A stretch of 64,000 nt of DNA from Saprospiraceae bacterium (GTDB lineage Bacteria; Bacteroidota; Bacteroidia; Chitinophagales; Saprospiraceae): positions 125,205 through 189,204 of the forward strand of contig JAHDHQ010000005.1 of NCBI GenBank assembly GCA_020631235.1, written 5' to 3'. A program made the position numbers and the translations under genes. Positions 18,672 through 28,832 of this stretch are shown here, piece after piece. A model generated the notes under the pieces. That model did not search any database. It was given only the letters and a program-made list of their open reading frames with translations, and was not told the origin of the DNA. Within the stretch, counting starts at the first letter, position 1. Each line of letters begins with the position of its first letter.

Positions 18672-20747
18672 TTAGTAACTGACTACAGTACTTAGCTTTG
18701 ATTCTTTTCCCTTAATAGATTTTACTTTTATGGCGTAACTATAGGTGGTATCTGTTTTTATTCGATCATCAATAAACTCAGTGGTATTTTCTACTTTTTT
18801 ATAGCTGGTCAATTTACCATCATTAGATTTGCGATAAATTAGAAAGTAAATGCCTTCCGTATCTTCATAGTTCCAATTCAGTTCGCACGTTTGCTCGTTT
18901 TTACTAACAGACAAATTGTCTATACTTTTTAAATAATAGGCCTCCCCCAAGCTCACCATCATAATTGATGAATATTCACTCAAGTTATTTGCATCATCTT
19001 CTGATTGGAGTTTGTATTTATATACTATGTTTTCGCTTATTTCATTATCTATATAATGAGTTGCATCAGGGGATAACTCAGCTAATAGTTCCCATTCTTT
19101 ATCCGATGTTTTTCTGAATAATTTTTGTTTAACTACATCGTGACTTTTGCTATTATTAAATAGGATTTCGATGGATTCTTCTGAATTTTTATAATCAATC
19201 ATCACTGGGGCTGTCGGTGCTACAATATCTGGTTTCATGACCTTTAATATCTCAGATGGATCAGACTCATTAAACTTAAAGTCGATGGCAGTGACTTTGT
19301 AGTAAATCTCTTCAGTAAGTGTTTTAAGGTGCAATGAATCTAAGAAAAGTGTATCACCAAGATACTTAGTAGATCTAGCGGTAAACACTGATTTATCATC
19401 ATTGGAAAAATAGACTTTATAATTAGCAACATCTGCTTCGGGTGATTTATTCCATCTAAGTAAAAGATAGCCTGAACTATCAACTATTGCATTTAAACCT
19501 GTAGGAGAATCAGGAGGAGTAGTGTCAATCAAATTGGCCAAATGTCTCAATGATTGTACTTCGTTACTGGCAGTATCTATGGCAGAAACAAAGTAATAAT
19601 TGGCTATTAAATCAGTTTGCTTATGTTGATAGTTTCTTGTATCAGGGCTTAATAATTGGTCATTTAGTTTAGTGAAATATCCATTGGCTTTTGTAGAATG
19701 ATAAATATCGAAGCCTGATAAATCTTCTTCTTTCATTTCTGCTTCCCATTCCCATGAAAGGTTGATGGACATGTTTTCTTCTTGAGTACTGCTAAGTTTT
19801 CTTGGTGGCGAAGTAGAAGTTTTGTCTCTTCCCATTAATTTTAAAGTATCAGAATATGGGCTAAGATGGGCAAAACCGTCAATTCCAGCAATTCGATAAA
19901 AACGTGGAACATAATTTTGTTTAATTGAGTCTGTAAATGAAATGTGATTATAGGGGCCAGACAAATTAGTTTTAGTTTGGATAAATGGAATGTCATTTAA
20001 TCTAGTAAAATTTATACCATCGCTAGATTTTTCGATGTAAAAACCCGAATTTGATTGGCCCACATCCTTCCAAGTTAAAGTTACATTTAGATCATTTTCT
20101 TCAGTTGATACAATTTCTGGAGGGTATCTATAAACTGCACTTCTTTTTGAGATTTTATAATATACAGTATCACTGCTTATTTCTTTGGAAACATTACTTA
20201 CATAAAGTTTGTAGAAGTATGTATAATCTGCGTCGAAATACTCTTTATGAGAAAGCGCCGAGGCTTCGGCACATTTCTCGGAAAAATCTGCGGCTAGAAG
20301 TGCAAGACCAAATTTATTATTCATCTCCTCTTCGACCTTTAAATAGTTTGAAGAAGATGATTGTTGTTTCCCATAAATTGCTTGTGCTGCAACTAAAGGA
20401 AGCTTATTTTCATTATCACTAAATATTTTCCAGTCGTCTAAAGGCCAAGGTTTAATAGGAGAAGAACTGACTTTCTTAAAAAGCACATTGTCTGCATGTC
20501 TTAAACTATCATTTTTTACTTTTTTTAGTTCTAACACATAGCCATTGGAATTGGCGATCTCCCATAATGGATAATTATTAGGTGCCCACCTAAGGCAAAT
20601 ATTGCCATTATATATTTTGCCAATTAAACTCAATGATCGTTCTACTTTAGTTTGACTAGTTGTATCTGGATAGCTTTCTTCTTTTTCTTGTCCGTTTAAC
20701 AATGTAAAGGACCAAAAAAGTAGGCTTATTAATATTGTATGCTTCAT
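18672..20747 (-). CDS. Secreted fibronectin type III repeat protein
   Basis: Exported protein of 691 residues (signal MKHTILISLLFWSFTLLNGQ). Most of it consists of fibronectin type III modules, recognisable by VTLTWKDVGQSNSGFYIEKS, NLSWEWEAEMKEEDLSGFDI, LLLRWNKSPEADVANYKVYF and LNWNYEDTEGIYFLIYRK. The first 180 residues differ and may form a separate domain. No T9SS sorting domain is visible at the C-terminus (SKLSTVVSY). It is the last gene of a three-gene operon, 23 bases after the giant protein. By analogy with such clusters, it is probably a periplasmic or surface partner of the giant protein; function unknown. Confidence 0.8.
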   Translation of the reverse strand: MKHTILISLLFWSFTLLNGQEKEESYPDTTSQTKVERSLSLIGKIYNGNICLRWAPNNYPLWEIANSNGYVLELKKVKNDSLRHADNVLFKKVSSSPIKPWPLDDWKIFSDNENKLPLVAAQAIYGKQQSSSSNYLKVEEEMNNKFGLALLAADFSEKCAEASALSHKEYFDADYTYFYKLYVSNVSKEISSDTVYYKISKRSAVYRYPPEIVSTEENDLNVTLTWKDVGQSNSGFYIEKSSDGINFTRLNDIPFIQTKTNLSGPYNHISFTDSIKQNYVPRFYRIAGIDGFAHLSPYSDTLKLMGRDKTSTSPPRKLSSTQEENMSINLSWEWEAEMKEEDLSGFDIYHSTKANGYFTKLNDQLLSPDTRNYQHKQTDLIANYYFVSAIDTASNEVQSLRHLANLIDTTPPDSPTGLNAIVDSSGYLLLRWNKSPEADVANYKVYFSNDDKSVFTARSTKYLGDTLFLDSLHLKTLTEEIYYKVTAIDFKFNESDPSEILKVMKPDIVAPTAPVMIDYKNSEESIEILFNNSKSHDVVKQKLFRKTSDKEWELLAELSPDATHYIDNEISENIVYKYKLQSEDDANNLSEYSSIMMVSLGEAYYLKSIDNLSVSKNEQTCELNWNYEDTEGIYFLIYRKSNDGKLTSYKKVENTTEFIDDRIKTDTTYSYAIKVKSIKGKESKLSTVVSY

Positions 20748-20770
20748 GTTAATTTATTTGTGTTTAGCTA

Positions 20771-23700
20771 TTAAAAAGACACCTTAAATTTTTCTGAATG
20801 GAACGATGCACTATGCCAATCTTCGCTAGTATTTGCATTTAACGTAGGAAATCGATAATACATAGTTAAGTCCATACGTATATTATTTTCTTTCCTTTTA
20901 TAGAATTCATAATATTCGAAATCCTCTAACCACATATTTTCTTTGTCAGGATATATTTGCCCAATATTTTCTCCTAAACCAATCTCACCTAGACCCTTAT
21001 TACCTACTAAGTGATTTACAAAAGCAAGATCGGTTTTAATCATTATTGTCGTTTGATCCCAATTTATTGTATTTACATTTCCTGAACTGATTTCACTTTC
21101 TGTAAGGCTTAGCGTGTTAGTTTCTGCTTTGTTGCCTATGCCAATTTCATCTTGAATTCTATGAGCTTTAAGCAAAGGATCTCCGGCAGTTTCCCATGGG
21201 AATGTTTTGTCATGTTTATCTCTAAATTCTCTCCAAGATTGCTGAACATTACTATTACTCCAACTCTCACCATTTGGATTGCCGTGAATAAAATCGTAAT
21301 AAGCACCACCTGATTCGTTTAAGCTTTTAGCGTATCCATATTTGTATAATTCTTGAAATTCTATTAAAGGTGGGAATTGACGTCTACCATTTTTAGTAAA
21401 GCCTTCTAAATCAATCTTATCAAATGGCTCACCTTCATCTACTTTTATAGCGTTGCTCCATGGTACTTCAACTAATTTATAGTCAGGCACCCATGTTCCG
21501 GCACCATTTGGTTGCGGATTGTTGTAATCATAGTATCCTCCATTGCTAATGTATCGGTTAGCATATCTTAAAACCCCAATATGCTCTTTATTAACATCTA
21601 CTTTTTCTTTGTAGGTGTTAAATTTACTTGTTCCAAAATAGTATTGATACATTACTTTATCTACCGTTTTTACAGTTGATTCAGAGACCACATCAAATGC
21701 TTTTATATTAGCTGTGTCTTGTTCAGTTTCATTTTTGATAACAATTTCTTTTGTTTCACCAGTTTGTGAATTTTCAATGGTAGTTCTTCTAATAATTTCA
21801 ACTAAATAAACCTGCTCATTATTTAAGCTTGGTTTGTTGTAACTTATATATTGATAATTTCCTTTAATGCTATTCATAACTGATTCAGTAGAATTTCCGC
21901 TTGAGATTTCTGTATATTTTGCGATTAATTGTTGCTTATCATTTGATTTATTTATGACACTTGAATGGAGAGCACTTTTGAGTTTCATAAACCCTTTATC
22001 CCCATGGTTTTTCAGATGATATTTCTGTCCAATGATTGGATAAGTAAGATTTACCACTTGATCATCGATTTTATCTGGTGCAACACCAATTTTAAACTGA
22101 TTACTTTTAAACTCTTTCCAAACTTCGGCCTGAAAATTCTTATTGAAGACTTTAAGGTCTTTGTTATTATCGTTAAGATCTCTAGCTCTGATTTCTAATT
22201 GAACTGTATAGAATGTATTTTCCTTAAATTCATCACTACCATTGGTAATCCAAGTGAATTGTAAGCCATCTTGCTTCTTTACTTTATAGTATCCATTAAT
22301 AATGTTGTTAGGTTTTGCTGTCTCGAATACTTTAAATGTATGAATGTAAGGTTCTAGCCTATTCCATTTATTATAATTTTCGTGCTCAGGATCTTCCGAT
22401 TTTCTAAATTTGTATTCTCTCAATTCATTCAAGAGTGTAAGATCAAAATCAGTATAAACACTCACTTCTTTATCGCCATTTTTAGGGCTTAGCTCATCTA
22501 TAAAAGCTATATCTCCAAAAGGACTGTTTCCAGTAGGGTCACACTTACTCCCAAAATCGACAGCGAAACCAATAGAGCCTTTTACTAATCCGTCTAAGAC
22601 ATTATAATTTAGTCTTCCTTTACCTGCCACCCAAGTTGGATTAGGACCTCCCCCCTTGACGGCTAATGCCGCAGATGCTTGGAAAATATTAATATATTCA
22701 TCTACGAACCAAAGATCTACATGAACATCCACTGAGCCCCAAATTCCAGCATAGACTTGGCCTGTTGCATACCAGCCATTTATACCGATCGGACTTCCAT
22801 CACATAGTGTATTTTCGTTATGAACCATGGCGATATCAAAGCCCGCTGTTGCACCAAAGTTTACATGAACAAAATCATAGTAAGTTTCATCCATATTATA
22901 ATAGAATTGAAGCCCAAATGCAACACCTTTACCAACATCATATAGAGTTTGCTTCTTCTCCCTTTCGGCAATGGCTTTATCTAATCCAGCTGCATTGCCG
23001 TTATTGCTTGCCTCTTCTGTTTTATTTTTATATCCAGGATATTCTCCGCTTAGAATTTGATCAATTTCTTCGGGCATGGAAGGCAGTTTATTGCTTAAGC
23101 CTGGACCAATCATGAAGTAGCCTGCGAGAATGGGTTTAGATTCTGAAGGAATGGCATGTATTCGTAGTTTTCCTCGTTCATCAACATCTTCTTTTTGAGG
23201 TTTCCCCATAAATACATACCAATTCTTAGGGTTTTCTGTTTCAAAATGCATCTCAGCTTCAACCATCAAACCATCATTACCTGCTCCTGATATAACACCA
23301 GGCATATTTACATAGGTATCAAGCTTACCATGAAATACAAGCTCGGGATCTTTGGCTAAATTCGAAACATTAATATTTATATCTCCTTTGGCTGTAACCT
23401 TCGCATTCGCAGGATCACAACCTTTCCCAGTTAAAAAGTAGGCATTGGTTGATAGAGAAATATCTAAGCCTGTTCCTTCATTTGTAGTAAATTCTATTCC
23501 TAATGTTCCATCAGCAAAAAAGGTTTCCGTTTTCTCATATAGCCCTATAATTACAGATGCACTCAGACCCAAAGTGACATCACCTTTATTTTGTGGTGCT
23601 TGAGGAGAGAAAGTCAAACCTGACGGATTTGCTGTTTCTTCATTTTCGGTATCATCTTCAGATGGAGTGATGCTAGCTAAATCAATTGCTTGGTCATTAT

Positions 23701-26700
23701 CTATAGTCATGTTGTAATAAGCACCACCACCAAAACCATATAGACCTTGACCGGTGGTTCCTATTGGAACTCCTTTAGCTAGCTTAATTAAACCTTCTGC
23801 CTGCCAGTACGAATAATAATTAGACGAACCATAGTCACTAAAACTACTTCCTTCTTCTTTATAAGCTCCAAACTCTGTAGCTAGTTGAACATCCATACCT
23901 GCAGGTGTGCCTACCGCTAGGTTTCCTTTTACACCTTTATAATCATCTTCATTGTAGAAACTTAAATCTCCATCAAAGCTAAATCCGGATATAGAACCAC
24001 CTACGGTCATGCTTTCTGGATTGACAGATTGTAATGTATAATATCCATTGTCCATAGAGCTGACAAAGCTTATCTCGGCGCTAGCTGTTAGCCCATCTTT
24101 ATCCCCAACTAAACTAAGTTTTGGTTTTATGGTAAATGTTATTCCATTATCATCACCTTCAATGCTTGAGTATTCTGAGGGGTCAGCGTTTATTGGAATT
24201 CCATTAATACTGCCTTGAGCATCCTCATCAGTTGTATCTTCCTCATTTGCATCATTCTCTTGCGCTGCTAAGCTAAAATCGGGAGCCGTAATTCCTTCTT
24301 TTGTACTTAATAAAAAACCTTCAAATCCTAGACCTGGAATATTAAAATCCATAGTTTCAGCAAGAGAAGCTACATCTTCTGGAAGTATATTTTCATTGAT
24401 ACTAATCACTCCATTTAGGATTGCTGAAATTGATTTCTCCGTTTTCGAATATTTGAAAGTGATTTTACTGTCACCTCTAAGTTCAATGTTGGCCACTAAG
24501 GCAGGAACTGTTAGTTGTTCATCAGGTTCAACACTAAATGTTATGCCTACAAAATCGTCTGAGACGTTATCATTAGCTTCTTCATTTATGATTTGGAGAG
24601 TACCTTGATAAGCAAGTCCTTCTCCTTTTTCTAATATGGGTAAACCAATTTGTCCGTGAATACTACTTTGTTCAAAAGTGTTTCGCACAATTTGTAGTTT
24701 GAAAGTATCTAAAGACATTGCCCAGCCATCAAAACTACCTTCATCTTTATTTAATATACCTCTTTGTTCGAATCCTGTTGTCAAACCATCTTCATCGATA
24801 ATTAAGTGGTTTATTTCAAGGGCTAAACGATCTTCACTTAAGGCCCAATCTGCTGGAGTTTGCATGGTAAATCGTTGAATGTAAAGACCTTCCCAAGTAT
24901 TGGCTTGATCCTCGTTTTCAAAATCTAGTACTTCAGATAAAAAGCCAAATTCATCACTATCTGCCATGTTTTCATCAAAAGGACTTTGTATATCTGATTG
25001 GTCAAAAACGGCTTCTTCTACTTCCCAACTAAAACCTGCTAATCCTGGTACTTGGAACGCACTGATACTTCCAGATAATACATATTGATTTCCTTTTGAA
25101 AGATCTCCTTTTAAGTTGGCAACTACTTGTCCATCACCGATCGATCCATTGGTTCCATCTGGCAAAACTATATCTCTGGAAAAAGTAAGATCTGCCTGAA
25201 TTCTACCTGAATCAAATCCATTACAATCCATTAAAATATAACAACCACTGTCTTGTGCAGCACCATCGCCAACGCCTCGAAATGACATTTGGTTTTCACC
25301 ATAGCTAAAGTTATAATCACTCATCAGATATAATAAAACTCCTTTGTCAAAACCATTAGGTGAGAAATTAATTTGTGATGCGGCAAAACTTGGCAATTCA
25401 ATCCACTCTGGGTTTTCCATCGAAAACATAGCTTCTAATTCAGCATTAGTAGGTGTAAATAGCATATTAGAAAGGCCAATAACCATTTCTTGACCATCAA
25501 TATTTCTATCCCAACCTAAAGGAAGACTTACAGCCTCGTCACCTGTTAATGCAGAAACTAGTTTGCTTGTATTCATATAAGCGTCCCTTAGTTCAGCAGA
25601 ACCATCCACGCCTAAAACTGGGATTTGAGCACCTAGATGTTCCACACCTTCTATCATGGGTGAGATTTCGCCATTATCTTGCATGGCAATGGCTTGACCA
25701 TTAAAAACTTGGTTTGATTTATTTACCTGCAAATCGGAAAATGCTACCTTGATACTTGCACCCGCTAAGAAATTTACAGAAATTTCACCTTCTCCTGTAT
25801 ATCCATTTGCTTCATCACCATCACTTATGGTATTTATTTTCATAGCAAATTTTCCTATTTTAACTTCATCCTGTTCTTCAATTTCAATGTCATTTTGATC
25901 CGTTGGAAGTTGTGTGCTTGTAGTGCCGACACATCCTCCTTCATCATTGGCCACAATTTCTTCATCTTCGTCCTCGATTTCTTCTTCAGGTAATGTCCCA
26001 AAGGTGAAATGAATCACCTCACTATGTCCGCCAAATTGGAAAGCAACTTGATTTTCTGGGTCTATGGCTTTTAATTTAACAGCATAAGTATGTCCATATT
26101 CTAATAGGTCTTCATTATCATTAGTATTAAGTGAATAACCATTGTCTAAGTTCTGTAGATATACCTCAAAAGCATCTACATTTGGAGTAAACATGGCTTC
26201 TTGTTTTTGGCTTATTGGATAATTATTGGCCGTTAAATCGATCAGCTTTAATTCGTATTCTATCCGATCTTTTAATTCAAAGTCAGTTAGATTATGTATC
26301 CAATTCAGATTGATAATTTCAAAATCTTCAAATATTTGATCATTAAAGGGGAACATGATCTCAGGCCTAGAAGGAAATTCTGCAGTAAAGGAAAAACAAC
26401 TTATCTCACCTGGTTCTGATAATGGTTCACCAAATTCACTAAAGGCATGAACACAAATTTCGTATTCTCCTTCTGGTAGTTGTCTGTACAATAGTAAGTT
26501 ATTTCTTTGTTCGTCTGACAAGCCTTGAATATTTGCATCTTGATCCGATAAGCCAGCGAAGGCTTCCTCTATCTCATCTTCACCAAGAATCGTTGATCCG
26601 GGTCCGAATATTATTGATTGGTTACTGAGTCCATCGAGTTCAATACTGAAGCCACCTGTTTGCTTTAGAGAAGCAGAAAATATAGCTTCTACTGGTTCGC

Positions 26701-26884
26701 TAGTATTATTATTTACGATAAAAATTCCTGTTTCTAAATATTCTGAATAGGCCTCTAAATTGGTAGGGAAAGGAGGCGTGAGTAAAACACTAATATCCAA
26801 GGGGTAAGTATTTTGTCCAATGCTGTTTGTAACACATATTAGAACTGTTAAAAGGATCCATAGGAATTGATGTATTTTTTTCAT
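20771..26884 (-). CDS. Giant secreted protein of 2037 residues, TANFOR-domain-like
   Basis: Exported protein (signal MKKIHQFLWILLTVLICVTNSIG). The N-terminal 180 residues resemble the TANFOR domain of Bacteroidota (start YPLDISVLLTPPFP, later LPEGEYEICVHAFSEFGEPL). A fibronectin-like region and an acidic linker (EEEIEDEDEEIVANDEGG) follow. The middle, about 350-1450, is a long beta-rich stretch of repeated phrases such as VAGSISGF-like strands, GVISINENILPEDV and YFMIGPGLSNKLPSMPEEID. It ends in an Ig/FnIII-like part and a unique C-terminus. No YPNP-type T9SS domain is seen. Second gene of an operon with an outer-membrane protein (24-base gap) and an FnIII protein (23-base gap). Function unknown; TANFOR assignment is from memory. 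Confidence 0.72.
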   Translation of the reverse strand: MKKIHQFLWILLTVLICVTNSIGQNTYPLDISVLLTPPFPTNLEAYSEYLETGIFIVNNNTSEPVEAIFSASLKQTGGFSIELDGLSNQSIIFGPGSTILGEDEIEEAFAGLSDQDANIQGLSDEQRNNLLLYRQLPEGEYEICVHAFSEFGEPLSEPGEISCFSFTAEFPSRPEIMFPFNDQIFEDFEIINLNWIHNLTDFELKDRIEYELKLIDLTANNYPISQKQEAMFTPNVDAFEVYLQNLDNGYSLNTNDNEDLLEYGHTYAVKLKAIDPENQVAFQFGGHSEVIHFTFGTLPEEEIEDEDEEIVANDEGGCVGTTSTQLPTDQNDIEIEEQDEVKIGKFAMKINTISDGDEANGYTGEGEISVNFLAGASIKVAFSDLQVNKSNQVFNGQAIAMQDNGEISPMIEGVEHLGAQIPVLGVDGSAELRDAYMNTSKLVSALTGDEAVSLPLGWDRNIDGQEMVIGLSNMLFTPTNAELEAMFSMENPEWIELPSFAASQINFSPNGFDKGVLLYLMSDYNFSYGENQMSFRGVGDGAAQDSGCYILMDCNGFDSGRIQADLTFSRDIVLPDGTNGSIGDGQVVANLKGDLSKGNQYVLSGSISAFQVPGLAGFSWEVEEAVFDQSDIQSPFDENMADSDEFGFLSEVLDFENEDQANTWEGLYIQRFTMQTPADWALSEDRLALEINHLIIDEDGLTTGFEQRGILNKDEGSFDGWAMSLDTFKLQIVRNTFEQSSIHGQIGLPILEKGEGLAYQGTLQIINEEANDNVSDDFVGITFSVEPDEQLTVPALVANIELRGDSKITFKYSKTEKSISAILNGVISINENILPEDVASLAETMDFNIPGLGFEGFLLSTKEGITAPDFSLAAQENDANEEDTTDEDAQGSINGIPINADPSEYSSIEGDDNGITFTIKPKLSLVGDKDGLTASAEISFVSSMDNGYYTLQSVNPESMTVGGSISGFSFDGDLSFYNEDDYKGVKGNLAVGTPAGMDVQLATEFGAYKEEGSSFSDYGSSNYYSYWQAEGLIKLAKGVPIGTTGQGLYGFGGGAYYNMTIDNDQAIDLASITPSEDDTENEETANPSGLTFSPQAPQNKGDVTLGLSASVIIGLYEKTETFFADGTLGIEFTTNEGTGLDISLSTNAYFLTGKGCDPANAKVTAKGDININVSNLAKDPELVFHGKLDTYVNMPGVISGAGNDGLMVEAEMHFETENPKNWYVFMGKPQKEDVDERGKLRIHAIPSESKPILAGYFMIGPGLSNKLPSMPEEIDQILSGEYPGYKNKTEEASNNGNAAGLDKAIAEREKKQTLYDVGKGVAFGLQFYYNMDETYYDFVHVNFGATAGFDIAMVHNENTLCDGSPIGINGWYATGQVYAGIWGSVDVHVDLWFVDEYINIFQASAALAVKGGGPNPTWVAGKGRLNYNVLDGLVKGSIGFAVDFGSKCDPTGNSPFGDIAFIDELSPKNGDKEVSVYTDFDLTLLNELREYKFRKSEDPEHENYNKWNRLEPYIHTFKVFETAKPNNIINGYYKVKKQDGLQFTWITNGSDEFKENTFYTVQLEIRARDLNDNNKDLKVFNKNFQAEVWKEFKSNQFKIGVAPDKIDDQVVNLTYPIIGQKYHLKNHGDKGFMKLKSALHSSVINKSNDKQQLIAKYTEISSGNSTESVMNSIKGNYQYISYNKPSLNNEQVYLVEIIRRTTIENSQTGETKEIVIKNETEQDTANIKAFDVVSESTVKTVDKVMYQYYFGTSKFNTYKEKVDVNKEHIGVLRYANRYISNGGYYDYNNPQPNGAGTWVPDYKLVEVPWSNAIKVDEGEPFDKIDLEGFTKNGRRQFPPLIEFQELYKYGYAKSLNESGGAYYDFIHGNPNGESWSNSNVQQSWREFRDKHDKTFPWETAGDPLLKAHRIQDEIGIGNKAETNTLSLTESEISSGNVNTINWDQTTIMIKTDLAFVNHLVGNKGLGEIGLGENIGQIYPDKENMWLEDFEYYEFYKRKENNIRMDLTMYYRFPTLNANTSEDWHSASFHSEKFKVSF

Positions 26885-26908
26885 GTTAGTAGATTGAAAT
26901 ATATTTGA

Positions 26909-28639
26909 TCAATTAGTTTTTTTAGGTTTGGATGTTGACTTGAAATCAGTCAAAAAGCTGTAACCAACTCTGGCTGTTATTCTTAATTCTTCGAATGGAT
27001 TTTCAGACCTTGATCTATTTAAATAAGAGACATTTAACTGGCTACTAAAAGCTTTTGAGGGTTTGTAGCTCGTACTTACTTTTGTGCTTAAGGTGTTTCC
27101 ATCTTGATTGAAATCGAGAAAGTTTAAATGATAAGAGCCTCCTAAGTTTATCTTCCATTTATTTTCAAAAAGTTTTTTACCAAGTTTAAGCGAAAGACCA
27201 TAGCGCTGAGTATTTCTGTCAGGAAATTGATTTTCAGAATAATTGAGCCCAGTTGAGAGGATGAGTTTTTTTGGTTTAATGTTTATGTTATAGCTAATAT
27301 TACCATTGTAATTATCTATGTTTCTTTCTTCATCTAAGACACTTAATACATCAACTAATTGCTGAGCATTAGCGTTTAGAGTAATGCTAGAAGGGTATGT
27401 TTTGCCTAATTTGACACGAATAGTTCCACCTTTTATATTGGTTGTTTGGGCATATCTTAAGGTATCAGACACGTTAATAAATCCTGGTGTTCTGTCTGTT
27501 TGGAAATTAGAATATCTTGCAGACACAACTAACCATTTTGAAGGAATTAAACTTAAGGTTCCATTGGCAATCTGTCGTTTATTAGTATAGCTTCTTAAGC
27601 TATTTAAATTATTTCTTTGAACACCTCCTGATCCGTTAAAACGAAGTCTATTTTTCCAAGCTGTGAGATTAAACTTGATGGTATAATTTTCGAGATCCTC
27701 TTGGAAATAATAGATGCCTAAACTTTTATAATGTGGATCCACTCTTTTATAGTTAGCGCTTACACCAAAGTTTTTAAATTTTAATCCTACACTTGCATCA
27801 CCAGCAAATTCTAAGCGGGTGGAAAGATTAACAGTAAATAGTTTATCGAGTTGTTGGAGGCTATTATTTGAACTTGAATCTATGAGTTCTATAGCAGAAT
27901 TTTGATCTAAAGTAATAGCACTTGCAGCGACATTTGCCCCAATAAAGAAAGACTTAAATAGGGTAACTTGGAAAGCGCTTCCTAAGGCAATATTTTCTTC
28001 AGCTTTTACCCATTCATTGAGTTCATCGGGAGATGTGATCAGTGGGTTGTCCTTGGCTCTGAGGAAATTAAATTCAATGTAGCTCTTATCATTTCCAAAT
28101 CCTGTAAGTAGGGTTAATGCTTTTCTTTTATAAGTTTCTAATAATTCTATATTTCCAACCAAAGTATCAATTTGAGCCAATGGGTTTTCTAAGTTTCCGT
28201 AAGCTGCCGAGAATCTAAATTTGCCTGGCGTTAATTCTACACCTCCACCTTTAATAACTTGTCCATTAAAAATGTAAGGGTTTAGATTAAGTCGTACATT
28301 TCCAGCTTGAAGCGAAATCCATTTCCATCTTGGATTAATTGCGTATCTGTTAAATGGGTTGTTTAGTGAGCTCTGCGAATCTCTGTATGTAAACGACATT
28401 GGAACACTAAATCCATAGATAGAAAATGTTGTATTTGCTGAAAGAAAATAGCTAAATGGGCTTCTTCTGGAATCAATCCCAAAAGCATCGTAAGCAGAAG
28501 AACCAATACTTATGTTTCCATTAATTTTAAATGGATTGTTTTTATCAAAGTTTTCTAAATTTTGGCTTTTTATATTGTTTAATGCCCCAAAAAAAAGCAA
28601 CAATGATAGAGTCAATTTAAGAAGATAGGAATTTTTCAT
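26909..28639 (-). CDS. Outer-membrane beta-barrel-like protein, first gene of the giant-protein operon
   Basis: Exported protein of 576 residues starting at the ATG at 28639, which gives a good signal peptide (MKNSYLLKLTLSLLLFFGAL, then KSQ). The rest is alternating amphipathic strands typical of a large beta-barrel (FKINGNISIGSSAYDAFGID, FSVPMSFTYRDSQ, KWISLQAGNVRLNLNPYIFN, INLGGSYHLNFLDF), ending with RVGYSFLTDF and a basic tail. An in-frame GTG at 28699 lies inside the regulatory palindrome and upstream of the -7 box, so it is rejected as start. It probably anchors or exports the two secreted proteins encoded next to it (inference). Confidence 0.78.
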   Translation of the reverse strand: MKNSYLLKLTLSLLLFFGALNNIKSQNLENFDKNNPFKINGNISIGSSAYDAFGIDSRRSPFSYFLSANTTFSIYGFSVPMSFTYRDSQSSLNNPFNRYAINPRWKWISLQAGNVRLNLNPYIFNGQVIKGGGVELTPGKFRFSAAYGNLENPLAQIDTLVGNIELLETYKRKALTLLTGFGNDKSYIEFNFLRAKDNPLITSPDELNEWVKAEENIALGSAFQVTLFKSFFIGANVAASAITLDQNSAIELIDSSSNNSLQQLDKLFTVNLSTRLEFAGDASVGLKFKNFGVSANYKRVDPHYKSLGIYYFQEDLENYTIKFNLTAWKNRLRFNGSGGVQRNNLNSLRSYTNKRQIANGTLSLIPSKWLVVSARYSNFQTDRTPGFINVSDTLRYAQTTNIKGGTIRVKLGKTYPSSITLNANAQQLVDVLSVLDEERNIDNYNGNISYNINIKPKKLILSTGLNYSENQFPDRNTQRYGLSLKLGKKLFENKWKINLGGSYHLNFLDFNQDGNTLSTKVSTSYKPSKAFSSQLNVSYLNRSRSENPFEELRITARVGYSFLTDFKSTSKPKKTN

Positions 28640-28665
28640 AAAGCCTCTATTTAAAGAATGTACTG

Positions 28666-28711
28666 TAAAATTAAAGAGCAGCAAAGCTATTTTAATCACA
28701 TAAAAATGTGA
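28666..28711 (-). promoter_or_regulatory. Regulon promoter 2: palindrome plus -7 box of the OMP/giant/FnIII operon
   Basis: TCACAT-AAAA-ATGTGA (28696-28711; 20 bp with flanking AA/TT) precedes TAATTTTA (28666-28673) by exactly 22 bases on the minus strand. The predicted leader to the ATG at 28639 is about 20 bases. The 22-base spacer is not similar to those of the other two copies, so conservation of the palindrome is not due to recent duplication. Confidence 0.78.
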
Positions 28712-28775
28712 TTTAAGAGGGGTTAGTGCTCATTATTTCTAATGCTTGAAGTACAATAATTACCTTGTGAGGAAT

Positions 28776-28809
28776 AAAAAAAGAGGTGCAAAATAACATT
28801 GCACCTCTT
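28776..28809 (-). terminator. Terminator of the Ig-repeat adhesin gene
   Basis: AAGAGGTGCAA (28781-28791) pairs perfectly with TTGCACCTCTT (28799-28809); the A run at 28776-28782 gives the U tract on the minus strand. It separates the adhesin from the next regulated operon. Confidence 0.82.
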
Positions 28810-28832
28810 AGACTTTTATATATAAACCATCA

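Noticed and set aside
20771..26884. Giant protein as a T9SS cargo
   Set aside because: Its C-terminus has no YPNP-type or type B sorting domain that I can see, unlike the proteins at 28833 and 41891.
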